Assembly (NCBI GenBank): GCA_018815325.1 | Contig: JAHIYE010000019.1 | Coordinates: 62,001-126,000, forward strand | From: Gammaproteobacteria bacterium | Lineage (GTDB): Bacteria > Pseudomonadota > Gammaproteobacteria > Burkholderiales > Burkholderiaceae_C | Length of the DNA stretch: 64,000 nucleotides | Direction: 5' to 3' | Made by a program: the position numbers and the translations under genes | Shown: piece after piece, positions 1 through 8,949 of the stretch | Layout of the letters: every line of letters begins with the position of its first letter | How positions within the stretch are numbered: position 1 is the stretch's first letter | Notes under the pieces: generated by a model | What the model saw: only the letters and a program-made list of their open reading frames with translations | What the model was told of the DNA's origin: nothing | The model's database searches: none

Positions 1-543
1 GTGTTTTCCACCCTGCACACCAACTCCGCGCCCGAATCCATCACCCGGTTATTGGACATGGGCATGGACCCGTTCAACTTTGCCGATGCGCTCCTGGGCA
101 TTCTGGCCCAGCGGCTGGCCAAGAAGCTCTGCGACTGCAAGGAAGCTTATGTACCCGAGCCATCCGAGCTCAAGAACTTCATGTCCGAATACGCTGAGGA
201 ATTGCGCAACACCATAGCCTGGCAGGCCGACGAGGGCGGTGAGATGCAGCAACTGTTTGAGAACTGGCTGGAGACCTATGGCAAGGACGGAGAGCTCCAG
301 TTCTACCGTGCTGTGGGTTGCGACAAATGCAACAACACCGGTTACAAAGGCCGAATCGGCCTGCACGAGCTGCTGATTGCTGACGACAACGTCAAACGCC
401 TGGTGCAGGAGCGTGCCCGCGTTGCAGCTATTTTTTCAGCAGCCGTGGAGTCTGGCATGCGGACGCTGAAGATGGACGGCATGGAAAAAATCATGCAAGG
501 GCTGACCGATCTCAAGCAGGTCCGCTCGGTCTGTATTAAATGA
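1..543 (+). CDS. pilB: Type IV pilus assembly ATPase PilB, C-terminal part (5' end cut by window)
   Basis: GspE/PilB-family secretion ATPase, the cytoplasmic motor that drives pilus extension. The window opens inside the gene; the frame is open from base 1 to the TGA at 541-543. The visible 180 residues begin just after the Walker region with FSTLHTNSAPESITRLLDMG, a block typical of this family. Two Cys pairs follow, LCDC near residue 43 and CDKCNNTGYKGR near residue 108, forming the zinc-binding tetracysteine motif of PilB/GspE. The PilT retraction ATPase lacks this insert, so PilB is preferred. The pilin gene lies 173 bp downstream, which fits a pilus locus. The start codon and Walker A are outside the window. 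Confidence 0.85.
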   Translation: MFSTLHTNSAPESITRLLDMGMDPFNFADALLGILAQRLAKKLCDCKEAYVPEPSELKNFMSEYAEELRNTIAWQADEGGEMQQLFENWLETYGKDGELQFYRAVGCDKCNNTGYKGRIGLHELLIADDNVKRLVQERARVAAIFSAAVESGMRTLKMDGMEKIMQGLTDLKQVRSVCIK

Positions 544-659
544 CCCAAATGGCCTGACAAAGTTGTCACCAGTCAGTCAGAAATGACGAAAATGCTCAAA
601 AAATCGCGGGTATACCCTTAAAAATAGTGAATTTAGTGCAGTTTTATAAGGTTTTCTCC

Positions 660-676
660 TTGGCACAGAAGCTGCT
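660..676 (+). promoter_or_regulatory. Sigma-54 (-24/-12) promoter for the pilin gene
   Basis: TTGGCACAGAAGCTGCT matches the RpoN consensus TGGCAC-N5-TTGCW with one mismatch. The invariant GG (662-663) and GC (674-675) are separated by exactly 10 nt. Transcription would start near 687, leaving a leader of about 30 nt before the pilin ATG at 717. Pilin genes in Pseudomonas are known to be RpoN/PilR dependent; extending that control here is inference. Confidence 0.75.
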
Positions 677-716
677 GATTCAGTAGTTCTCGATGCTTTT
701 AAACAAGGAGTTTTTC

Positions 717-1199
717 ATGAAGCGTTCCATCCAAAAAGGTTTTACCCTGATCGAACTGATGATCGTTGTGGCCATCATCGGTATTCTGGCTGCCGTGGCC
801 CTGCCTGCATACCAAGACTATACGGTTCGAGCTCGAGTCAGCGAGGTGATCCTGGCTGCCTCCTCCTGCCGTACCGCTGTAACCGATACTGTTTCGAATT
901 CACCCAATGTTGATGTATCTGCCGTATTGCCAGGCTCATGTGCCGTGGTAGCAACCAAGATGGTTAAGAGCGCAACAGTCGATGCAAATGGTGTTGTTGT
1001 TGTTGTTGGCGATGAGGCTGGTCTGAAAGGCAGCACGACGGCCACGGCAAACTCCATCGAGATGAAGCCATACATTAGTGGAACCGCTTTGGTCGGTACA
1101 ACCGATGGTGGGAAAACCATCACTGAGTGGAAATGCGGTCCTGCCGCAACGAATCCTTTGCCCAGTAAATATCTGCCAGGTTCTTGCAAAGCCAGCTGA
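717..1199 (+). CDS. pilA: Type IV major pilin PilA
   Basis: Structural subunit of the type IV pilus. The ATG at 717 is chosen over an upstream ATG at 693 because AAGGAG lies at 705-710 and this start gives a normal short prepilin leader, MKRSIQKG, cleaved before [20 protein letters not shown]. The hydrophobic N-terminal helix carries Glu5 of the mature protein. The mature protein is about 150 residues with four cysteines; the last two ([18 protein letters not shown]) form a C-terminal disulfide-loop region. A run of five valines sits mid-protein, encoded by a GTT repeat. The gene has its own sigma-54 promoter and a strong terminator, so it is probably monocistronic. Confidence 0.93.
   Translation: MKRSIQKGFTLIELMIVVAIIGILAAVALPAYQDYTVRARVSEVILAASSCRTAVTDTVSNSPNVDVSAVLPGSCAVVATKMVKSATVDANGVVVVVGDEAGLKGSTTATANSIEMKPYISGTALVGTTDGGKTITEWKCGPAATNPLPSKYLPGSCKAS
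993..1008 (+). repeat. GTT trinucleotide repeat inside pilA
   Basis: Five consecutive GTT units plus a G encode the run VVVVV in the variable part of the pilin. Gain or loss of a unit would change length without shifting frame. Confidence 0.7.
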
Positions 1200-1214
1200 T
1201 CCTCTCTGAGCATG

Positions 1215-1241
1215 AAAAAGGGTCGCTATGCGACCCTTTTT
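1215..1241 (+). terminator. Rho-independent terminator after pilA
   Basis: A perfect 12-bp stem (AAAAAGGGTCGC paired with GCGACCCTTTTT) has a 3-nt loop TAT and ends in a T tract. It begins 15 nt after the pilA stop codon. The A-rich 5' side means it could also work on the other strand. Confidence 0.92.
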
Positions 1242-1333
1242 CTATATGGAGAGCAAGAAAACCCACAAATGGCGACTAAAACGTAGACTGAACACGGATG
1301 AACTCTCACAAACAGCCCTGATGAACTGCAAAG

Positions 1334-2101
1334 ATGTGGCCTGAATCTCTCCGCAAACGTGTTCGTATCGCAGGTACGCACTTGGGCATAAGTGTGCTGG
1401 TAGCCGGCATGGCTTACTTGTTCGTATTCACTGTCTGGTATCCGTCGCCGTTTGCTGCCCTAGCAGGCGGTGCCCGATTGTTTTTACTGCTGGTCTTGGT
1501 TGATGTGGTAATGGGACCAGTGTTGACCGCGGTTGTGGCTAGTGCTGGCAAGTTACGGCGCGAATTGGTACGCGATTTATCAATCATCGTTGTGCTGCAG
1601 CTTGCAGCTTTTGCTTATGGCATTTTCAGTGTCGCGCTGGCAAGGCCGGTTGCACTTGTCTTTGAGGTAGATTTGCTGAGGCTGGTCTCGGCGGCAGATA
1701 TTGATCCCGAAGAATTGAAGAAAGCGCCAGTTGAACTGCGCAATTTGTCATGGAGTGGGCCGCGCTTATTGGCTGTTGTGAAACCGACTGACCCAACTGA
1801 GCAGTATCAAGCCATTCAACTTGGCTTGGCTGGTATTCAACTGGCAATGCTGCCTAAGTACTGGCGCAATTATGATGAATATGTTGACAGCGTATGGCGC
1901 CAGGCCAGACCAGTACAAGCACTGCTAAGCAAATATCCTGAGTCGGCGAAAAGCATGGAGAACATTGCCACATTGACAGGGCAGACCACGCAAACGTTGC
2001 GGTTCATGCCACTGTTGGCGCGCCAGGTTAGTTGGGTGGCTGTAATAGCTGGTCCAGATGCGCATATCGTTGGTTATCTGCCGTTTGACGGGTTTTTCTG
2101 A
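1334..2101 (+). CDS. tfpZ: TfpX/TfpZ-family type IV pilin accessory protein
   Basis: Inner-membrane accessory protein encoded next to many beta/gammaproteobacterial pilin genes; family members assist assembly or surface display of their cognate pilin. The 255-aa product starts with a basic segment (MWPESLRKRVRIAG) and has three hydrophobic stretches within the first 110 residues (about 18-40, 45-70 and 85-110), followed by a soluble domain of about 140 residues. Length and topology fit the TfpX/TfpZ family. It lies 92 bp after the pilA terminator on the same strand. No clear Shine-Dalgarno precedes the ATG. Base composition is a little more AT-rich than the flanking housekeeping genes, as often seen for pilin cassettes. 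Confidence 0.75.
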   Translation: MWPESLRKRVRIAGTHLGISVLVAGMAYLFVFTVWYPSPFAALAGGARLFLLLVLVDVVMGPVLTAVVASAGKLRRELVRDLSIIVVLQLAAFAYGIFSVALARPVALVFEVDLLRLVSAADIDPEELKKAPVELRNLSWSGPRLLAVVKPTDPTEQYQAIQLGLAGIQLAMLPKYWRNYDEYVDSVWRQARPVQALLSKYPESAKSMENIATLTGQTTQTLRFMPLLARQVSWVAVIAGPDAHIVGYLPFDGFF

Positions 2102-2144
2102 AGCAGAGGTGCAGGTAATGCGAACAAGGCGAGTCTTGAAATAG

Positions 2145-2636
2145 TCAAGGCCCAGCAACAAAACCTCCCGACTTGCCCCCATGCTTTTCCAGTAGTTTGA
2201 CTTCGGTGATCGTCATGCCGCGGTCAACGGCCTTGCACATGTCGTAAATGGTGAGCAGTGCGACCTGCACCGCAGTAAGTGCTTCCATTTCAACCCCGGT
2301 GGGACCGACGGTCTCTACGGTAGCCGTGCAAGAAATATGATCTGCCAGTGCGCTCTTTGCGGGATGCTCTTCGAATTCAATCGCCACACGCGTCAGCGCG
2401 AGGGGGTGACACAGAGGAATCAGGTCACTCGTCTTCTTGGCGGCCTGGATGCCGGCGATGCGTGCAATGCCCAGCACATCGCCTTTCTTGGCGGTGCCGG
2501 CCTGGATGATTGCCAGCGTTTCGGGCCGCATCTCGATGCGACCACCCGCCACGGCGATGCGGTGCGTGCTGGCTTTGGCAGCAACGTCCACCATGTGGGC
2601 CTGGCCTTGGGCGTCAAAATGGGTCAATGAGCTCAT
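2145..2636 (-). CDS. moaC: Cyclic pyranopterin monophosphate synthase MoaC
   Basis: Molybdenum cofactor biosynthesis, second step: converts the MoaA product 3',8-cyclo-GTP to cyclic pyranopterin monophosphate. The 163-aa protein has the MoaC signatures MVDVAAK, the basic segment [18 protein letters not shown] with the active-site His/Lys region, and the block [15 protein letters not shown] followed by [11 protein letters not shown]. The ATG at 2636 gives [18 protein letters not shown], a normal N-terminus; a TTG four codons upstream (2648) is possible but less likely. The gene is divergent from the M48 protease gene. No other moa gene is in the window. Confidence 0.95.
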   Translation of the reverse strand: MSSLTHFDAQGQAHMVDVAAKASTHRIAVAGGRIEMRPETLAIIQAGTAKKGDVLGIARIAGIQAAKKTSDLIPLCHPLALTRVAIEFEEHPAKSALADHISCTATVETVGPTGVEMEALTAVQVALLTIYDMCKAVDRGMTITEVKLLEKHGGKSGGFVAGP

Positions 2637-2795
2637 GTCGTCAATCAATGCGGTTAAAAAATACAGATGAAGTCAACTTTACGAAACATTCATCAACTTC
2701 AAGCATCATAAGGGGGTGGTGCTGTTTATTCAGCTTGCGCCCCGACACAAGGTGCGAACTGAAGCTGTGCCGAACACCTTGCTGATGGAACTACA

Positions 2796-4343
2796 TTGAA
2801 CTTGAAATTTCGAAGTTTTCAGAGCCTAGCCCTTGTGGGAAAAAGAACCGTTGCTACATTTTTGGTAGTGATGGTGGCGCTGACGGGCTTTCCATCACAG
2901 GCCCAGCTTCCAAGCCTGGGTGAAACGGGCAGCATGACGGCGGGCGCGGAGCGCAGGATTGGCGACCGGATTGCGCGGGAGTTGTATCGAGACCCGGACT
3001 ACATCGATGATCCGGTGCTGGTGGAGTATGTGCAGGGCATCTGGCGCCCTTTGCTGGCGGCGGCCCGTCTACGGGGCGAGTTGACACCCGAGATTGACGA
3101 GCGTTTTGCCTGGAAGATCCTGCTCGGCAAGGACCGGTCGGTCAATGCCTTTGCGCTGCCGGGGGGCTATCTGGGTCTGCACCTGGGCTTGATCAGTGTG
3201 GTGAGCAACCGGGATGAACTCGCCTCGGTGCTGGCGCATGAGCTCAGCCATGTGACGCAGCGCCATATTGCACGCATGCTCGACAAGCAGAACCAGCAAA
3301 GTCCGTTGATGATTGGCGCAATGATCCTGGGCGTGCTGGCCGCCAGCAAAGATCCGAATGCAGCCAGCGCCATGATCGTGGGTGGCCAGGCCGTAGCGAT
3401 CCAGAACCAGCTCAATTTCTCCCGCGACATGGAGCGCGAGGCTGACAGGGTGGGTTACGGCGCCATGACGCAGGCAGGGTTTGAGCCCAAGGGCTTTGTG
3501 ACCATGTTCGAGAAGCTGCAGCAGGCATCGCGTCTGAATGACAACGGTGCTTTTCCCTACCTGCGTAGCCATCCGATGACGACAGAACGCATGGCGGACA
3601 TGCAAAACCGCCAGCAACTCGATTCGCACTATATTGCTGCTTCGGAGCCGACGATGGAGCACGCCATGGTTGTTGCGCGGGCCAAGGTGCTGACGGGTCC
3701 GGGGGTGGATGTTTTGCGTGCCTGGGTCAACGAAGCTGCTGGCGTCGTGCCAGCTGGTCAAACTGCGGCGCGCCGCGCCGGCGTCTTGTATGCCGCTGCC
3801 TTGGCAAGTGCCAGTTTGCGGGAGTATGCGAGGTTGCCGGTTTATCTGACAACCTTGGAGGAGTTGGCGCAGGCCGAGCCGAAAGCACGACGGCTGGTGG
3901 CGTTGCTCAAGGCCGAGTTGGCATTGGCCCAAAACCAGCCCGAACTTGCCGCCGCTTTAGCTGCTCCGGGGGTGTTTGCATTGCCGCGCGCAGAGTTGAT
4001 GCTGTCATCCCAGGGCTTGATCCGGCTCGGACGGAGCGCAGAAGCGACACCCCGGCTGCAGGCACGAGTGGCATCCGATCCAACGGATGCGCTGGCTTGG
4101 CAATTGCTGGCCGCTGCCTATGCGGCACAGGGGCAGGCAATTCGCGCGGTGCGCGCCGAGGCAGAGTCCCGCGTGGCGGTGCTCGATTACACGGCGGCCC
4201 TGGACCGGTTCAAGGCCGCGCAGGATCTGGCCCGAACAGCCAGTAACCGCAATGAGCCCGGGGCCCATATCGAGGCCTCGATCATTGATGCCAGAACGCG
4301 GGAAGTCCAGTTACTTCTCAAGCAGCAGACGCTGGAGCGCTAG
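2796..4343 (+). CDS. M48 family metalloprotease with TPR-like C-terminus (BepA/YfgC-like)
   Basis: Predicted periplasmic zinc protease; BepA relatives take part in outer-membrane protein quality control. The zinc site HELSH (HExxH) is in LAHELSHVTQRH at about residues 149-160, and the third ligand Glu is in DMEREADRVGYG near residue 212. The N-terminus has a signal peptide ending near PSQA-Q. After residue ~285 comes an alanine-rich helical repeat region with TPR character. The listed start is a TTG; a GTG at 2835 would also leave a usable signal peptide, so the first ~13 residues are uncertain. The 3' end overlaps the convergent membrane-protein gene by 33 bp. Confidence 0.88.
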   Translation: MNLKFRSFQSLALVGKRTVATFLVVMVALTGFPSQAQLPSLGETGSMTAGAERRIGDRIARELYRDPDYIDDPVLVEYVQGIWRPLLAAARLRGELTPEIDERFAWKILLGKDRSVNAFALPGGYLGLHLGLISVVSNRDELASVLAHELSHVTQRHIARMLDKQNQQSPLMIGAMILGVLAASKDPNAASAMIVGGQAVAIQNQLNFSRDMEREADRVGYGAMTQAGFEPKGFVTMFEKLQQASRLNDNGAFPYLRSHPMTTERMADMQNRQQLDSHYIAASEPTMEHAMVVARAKVLTGPGVDVLRAWVNEAAGVVPAGQTAARRAGVLYAAALASASLREYARLPVYLTTLEELAQAEPKARRLVALLKAELALAQNQPELAAALAAPGVFALPRAELMLSSQGLIRLGRSAEATPRLQARVASDPTDALAWQLLAAAYAAQGQAIRAVRAEAESRVAVLDYTAALDRFKAAQDLARTASNRNEPGAHIEASIIDARTREVQLLLKQQTLER

Positions 4344-4676
4344 GTCGATCACGACACCCAAGGCGGAGTAGATCAGGGAGCCCACCAGAGCGGCTGAAAA
4401 ATCACGAACATGAAAGCCCTCCAGAATGCTGGCAGCGGCCCAGAACATCAGGGCGTTGATCACGAACATGAACAGGCCCATGGTGACCAGTGTGACCGGC
4501 AGGGTAAGGATGAGCAGCACAGGTCGAAGCACCGTGTTGAGCAAGCCGATCACCAGGGCGGCGATCAGGGCCGCCACAAAACTGGTGACGACGACACCCG
4601 AATAGAGATGTGCCACGGCCAGCAAGGCAGCGGCACTCAGCAGCCATTTGAAAACAAGCACCATGACGCCAAGCAT
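4311..4676 (-). CDS. Phage-holin-4 superfamily (DUF360) small membrane protein
   Basis: The 121-aa integral membrane protein has four predicted hydrophobic segments (about 4-22, 28-50, 55-80 and 92-113) and the family hallmark LNTVLRPVLLILTLPVTLVT. Such proteins are widespread in bacteria; despite the family name no phage role is implied and the function is unknown. It is the third gene of a minus-strand run with terC and an unknown 152-aa protein. The ATG at 4676 directly abuts a 26-bp perfect palindrome that contains its AGGG ribosome-binding sequence; an alternative ATG lies at 4664. Confidence 0.85.
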   Translation of the reverse strand: MLGVMVLVFKWLLSAAALLAVAHLYSGVVVTSFVAALIAALVIGLLNTVLRPVLLILTLPVTLVTMGLFMFVINALMFWAAASILEGFHVRDFSAALVGSLIYSALGVVIDLALQRLLLEK

Positions 4677-4702
4677 AGCACCCTGGTTGCAACCAGGGTG
4701 CT
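4677..4702 (-). promoter_or_regulatory. 26-bp perfect palindrome overlapping a ribosome-binding site
   Basis: The half-site AGCACCCTGGTTG (4677-4689) is followed immediately by its exact reverse complement (4690-4702). On the minus-strand transcript this is a 13-bp potential hairpin that ends at the base before the ATG at 4676 and buries the AGGG ribosome-binding sequence. There is no following T tract, so a simple terminator is less likely. It could control translation or be a protein-binding site. Confidence 0.6.
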
Positions 4703-4737
4703 AGCCGAACGGTTCGGGTGGCCTGGATGCTGCTGGC

Positions 4738-5196
4738 TCAGTCAGCAGCCAGTACCAGCACCATGCCCATGCCGGCCACGGCGCCTGGCACGGCCCAGCG
4801 ACCGTCTTTTGATGTGGGCTGGTCGTCCGTGACGGGCGGCATGTCCTGGCCAAACTTGGGACGGCGGGCGTCGAGCACATGCGCCACCCCATGCTCGCTG
4901 AGCAACTCCTTGGTCAAGGCCGCAAGAGGGCCTTTGGAGACAACTTTGGAGACACTGTCGCCGTGGCCTTCGAGCTGAGGCACGATTTGCGCAAACAGTT
5001 TTTCCGACCATTTGGCACGCCAGCTTTCGCGGGCGCTGTTATTGACCCATTTGCTGATGTGACGGGTCATGCGTGGCGCACAGGCCACCAGTATCCAATG
5101 GGTACCTTGCGCCACGCGGGCATCGGCATTTCTCATGGGGGCGAGTTGTTGCTGTGCGTAAGCGGCATCGTCCACGTACACAATGATTTTGTCCAT
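4738..5196 (-). CDS. Conserved hypothetical protein, 152 aa, downstream of terC
   Basis: I do not recognise a characterised family. The start at 5196 is well supported by AAAGGAG about 7 nt upstream, and the N-terminus MDKIIVYVDDAAYA looks like the first strand of a Rossmann-type fold, reminiscent of universal stress proteins. Residues ~85-120 hold a second alpha/beta segment (SKGPLAALTKELLSEHGVAH). The C-terminus ends in a short glycine/alanine/valine hydrophobic stretch (VPGAVAGMGMVLVLAA). It starts 43 bp after terC on the same strand and precedes the DUF360 gene by 61 bp. The three genes may therefore share the manganese riboswitch leader. Confidence 0.7.
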   Translation of the reverse strand: MDKIIVYVDDAAYAQQQLAPMRNADARVAQGTHWILVACAPRMTRHISKWVNNSARESWRAKWSEKLFAQIVPQLEGHGDSVSKVVSKGPLAALTKELLSEHGVAHVLDARRPKFGQDMPPVTDDQPTSKDGRWAVPGAVAGMGMVLVLAAD

Positions 5197-5239
5197 GATG
5201 TGCTCCTTTGAGGTTGTTGACAAGGAAGAAACTCGGAAA

Positions 5240-5959
5240 TCAGGCGGCATGGCCGGAGCGGCCGTCGAGGTTGCGCGCCTGCTGCTGGCGCCGTGTACTC
5301 CACCATCCAGCAGCGAGTACACCGACAACTGCAGCGGCATAGGTCATCCAGCGTGCAGCCGTGTGGACTATCTCGGGTGGATCAAACACGGCATCGAGCA
5401 GCGGCTCGCTGACGATCATCTTGGCGGCTGTAAATGCCAGCACACCAGCACCGAGGTGGATGATGATTGGGAAGCGCTCGACCAGCTTCAGCACCATGGT
5501 GCTGCCAAATACCACGATGGGCACGCTCACGAGCAGGCCGATAATCACGAGATCGAAGGAGCCGTGTGCCGCACCGGCCACGCCCAGCACGTTATCAACC
5601 CCCATCAGGGCATCTGCCACGATGATGGTTTTCATGGCGCCCCAGAAGGTATTGGCGACTGGTCCATCATGGCCTTCGCTTTCCTGGTCGGCCAGCAATT
5701 TGTAGGCGATCCACAGCAGCCCCAATCCACCGACCAGCATGAGGCCCGGAATTTTCAGCAGCCAGACCACGCCGACCGTCATGACAGAGCGCACGGTGAT
5801 GGCGCCAACGGTGCCCCAGACAATGGCTTTCTTTTTCAGATGGGGCGGCAGGGTGCGTGCTGCCAGGGCAATCACGATGGCGTTATCGCCAGCGAGTACC
5901 AGATCAATGAGAATAATGGCCAGCAAAGCCGACCACCAGGGGGCAGATAAAAATTCCAT
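5240..5959 (-). CDS. TerC-family membrane protein, probable Mn2+ exporter
   Basis: The 239-aa integral membrane protein has about seven hydrophobic segments and the TerC signature DLVLAGDNAIVIALAAR near residue 17, with the acidic residue implicated in metal binding. A second signature, VADALMGVDNVLGVAGAA, lies near residue 120. The ATG at 5959 (MEFLSAPWW) is preceded by CGGAG and gives the family length; longer in-frame starts run into the riboswitch. TerC relatives such as Alx and YceF/YkoY are linked to manganese export or metalation of secreted enzymes. The upstream yybP-ykoY-type riboswitch strongly supports a manganese role here. Confidence 0.9.
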   Translation of the reverse strand: MEFLSAPWWSALLAIILIDLVLAGDNAIVIALAARTLPPHLKKKAIVWGTVGAITVRSVMTVGVVWLLKIPGLMLVGGLGLLWIAYKLLADQESEGHDGPVANTFWGAMKTIIVADALMGVDNVLGVAGAAHGSFDLVIIGLLVSVPIVVFGSTMVLKLVERFPIIIHLGAGVLAFTAAKMIVSEPLLDAVFDPPEIVHTAARWMTYAAAVVGVLAAGWWSTRRQQQARNLDGRSGHAA

Positions 5960-6073
5960 GACAAATGTCTCCGAGTCGTATCGATCAACAACCCGAAGCA
6001 GATTCATCAAAAGGAAAAATGTGCTTCCAAAGAAACACAGACACACTTCGACGACACCCACAACAGGTCCCAA

Positions 6074-6236
6074 TCGAAGGTCTTGCTCGGCATGGAGTCA
6101 TGCAGAATTTGCCCAACAAGCCGGAAGTTGTACTTCGTAATGACGACTTGCTGATACTGGCCGCAGCGATGTCCTACTGAATCAGTGGCCATCTTCCCTG
6201 TGCTGCAACTAGCGGGAGCTACTCCCCTTCGTAGAA
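6074..6236 (-). promoter_or_regulatory. yybP-ykoY (manganese) riboswitch upstream of terC
   Basis: Read on the minus strand, the leader begins with AAGGGGAGTAGCTCCCGC (6211-6229), the hallmark 5' segment of the yybP-ykoY class. It ends with CGAGCAAGACCTTCG (6076-6090), matching the conserved AGACCTT loop on the 3' side. The two conserved segments are about 130 nt apart, within the known range for this class, and in the correct order. About 115 nt remain to the terC start for an expression platform. The class is known to sense Mn2+ and to precede TerC/Alx-type genes. Exact aptamer borders are approximate. Confidence 0.85.
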
Positions 6237-6364
6237 TCATTAGAGCATATCTGCGGACATCCCTGCAAATTTCAGGGGTTTAGTGCAGCCGGGCATAAAG
6301 GGGCGGGCGCTGCGCATGTGCATGCACATGGCGCTATCATCCCTGTCCTCTATAAAGACAGCGC

Positions 6365-6802
6365 ATGGCAGGAATCCACATCACCGACATAGAAGCCGCC
6401 ATCAATTTCTGGCGCAGCAAGAAGCCCTCACCCGATGGCATTACGCTGGCGCCAGAGATACGTGCGCTGGCCGAGGTGTATGCCTTGATGGTGTTCTACC
6501 ATGAGGTTCAGGCAGATGAGTTCAGCTTCCCGGCGGAGGCCATGGCGGCCTGGCTGGCTTGGTATGACAGCACGCCAGATACGCCTTGTATTGCCATCTG
6601 CTCCACCAGTCAGGGAGACGAGGTGTGCAAGGGTTGTGGACGCAGTTTTGACGAGGTTCAGCTCTGGACGGAAATGCGACCGGCCCAAAAGCGCCAGACC
6701 TGGCGGCGCATCACGCTGGAGGCGGATTCCTGGCGTTTCAACCGCTACGCGGAGCGGGCTCGGGAAGGGCCTGGTGAAGCGGCCAAAGGTAATGGGGCTT
6801 AG
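6365..6802 (+). CDS. DUF3717-DUF1289 fusion protein
   Basis: The 145-aa cytoplasmic protein of unknown function joins two small domains. Residues 3-60 (IHITDIEAAINFWR ... LAEVYALMVFYH) resemble DUF3717. Residues 73-118 (PCIAICSTSQGDEVCKGCGR, then W..M...QR) match DUF1289, a small Cys-rich probable metal-binding domain with four cysteines in C-x3-C-x8-C-x2-C arrangement. It is transcribed away from the terC riboswitch. Its ATG at 6365 lacks a strong Shine-Dalgarno. No functional context is provided by neighbours. Confidence 0.8.
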   Translation: MAGIHITDIEAAINFWRSKKPSPDGITLAPEIRALAEVYALMVFYHEVQADEFSFPAEAMAAWLAWYDSTPDTPCIAICSTSQGDEVCKGCGRSFDEVQLWTEMRPAQKRQTWRRITLEADSWRFNRYAERAREGPGEAAKGNGA

Positions 6803-6846
6803 CTATTTCCCTGCCACGAGATGGCAGCATCGAACGCCGCGGCCAT

Positions 6847-7407
6847 TTACTTCCAGCGCAAGCACTCCAGCTCCACAGTTTGCTGGTTGTCACCCAGCAT
6901 CAACTGCCCTTCCTGTACGGTGGCCTGCAGTTGCATGGAGCGCTGGGCGAGCGCGGCGAGCGCTTGCGACTGCACCGTGGGTATGCGAAAGACACTGAGG
7001 TTGCCCAGCCGGCTCAGTTTTGACTCGATGCCACGCCACCAGACTTCGGCCGCATGGTTGAAGCAATAGAGCATGACCTCGTCGGCCTTGCCGCAGGCCT
7101 TGGCGACGGGCTTGTCGTCGGGCTGCCCCACCTCGATCCACAACCTAGTCTGGCCAGTGAAGTCCCGCAGCCAGACATCCGGCTCATTGGGGTCTGACAG
7201 GCCGGCACCAAAAGCCAGGGTGCCATCGCCCGCGCACACACTTTGCAGCTTGTAGGCATTGAGCGCAAGCGCTACCAGGCGCACCATCATGCGCTCGTCG
7301 GTTTCGCTGGGATGGCGCGCAAGGGTCAGTGCATGATCTGCGTAATAAGCGTGGTCAATGTCTGCGATTTGCAGGTTGACCTTGAAGACGGTAGATTTGA
7401 GAGCCAC
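6847..7407 (-). CDS. yaeQ: YaeQ family protein
   Basis: YaeQ proteins have a PD-(D/E)XK-like fold, and E. coli YaeQ was isolated as a suppressor linked to RfaH; the molecular role is unclear. The protein shows LKSTVFKVNLQIADIDHAYY at its start, HPSETDERMMVRLVALALNA, GLSDPNEPDVWLRD and LWIEVGQPDDKPVAKAC, all typical. The GTG at 7407 gives the normal 186-aa length; the longer open frame upstream runs through a dispersed repeat (7411-7466), so the repeat lies only 3 nt before the start codon and may carry the translation signals. Confidence 0.88.
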   Translation of the reverse strand: MALKSTVFKVNLQIADIDHAYYADHALTLARHPSETDERMMVRLVALALNAYKLQSVCAGDGTLAFGAGLSDPNEPDVWLRDFTGQTRLWIEVGQPDDKPVAKACGKADEVMLYCFNHAAEVWWRGIESKLSRLGNLSVFRIPTVQSQALAALAQRSMQLQATVQEGQLMLGDNQQTVELECLRWK

Positions 7408-7410
7408 TTG

Positions 7411-7466
7411 ATTGCTACTAAATATATAGCTGCTCGCGCCCAGTCTAAATGGGCTAAGCGGCAATT
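7411..7466. repeat. Dispersed Comamonadaceae-type small repeat, copy A
   Basis: AT-rich core GCTACTAAATATATAGCTG is followed by CTCGCGCCC, a short spacer and GGGCTAAGC. The same arrangement occurs near 24.5, 28.8 and 63.8 kb. This copy fills the gap between purB and yaeQ. The GGGC/GCCC and TAG/CTA pairs allow weak hairpins. Confidence 0.65.
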
Positions 7467-7472
7467 TATAGG

Positions 7473-8891
<1,419 letters not shown>

Positions 8892-8949
8892 TCAGGCGGG
8901 GGGCACCGTCAGTCGCTAGAATCAGTCTCCCGGAGCAACTACCTGACCC

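Noticed and set aside
3069-3932. 287-codon minus-strand frame opposite the M48 protease
   Set aside because: The sense strand encodes HExxH and the third zinc ligand; the antisense frame has no features.
4311-4676. Prophage signal because of the holin-family name
   Set aside because: The DUF360/phage-holin-4 family is chromosomal in many bacteria. No other phage gene, integrase or att site is near.
6811-6827. CTGCCA-CGAGA-TGGCAG hairpin between the DUF1289 and yaeQ genes as a terminator
   Set aside because: The stem is short and no T tract follows on either strand, so it cannot be called a rho-independent terminator with confidence.
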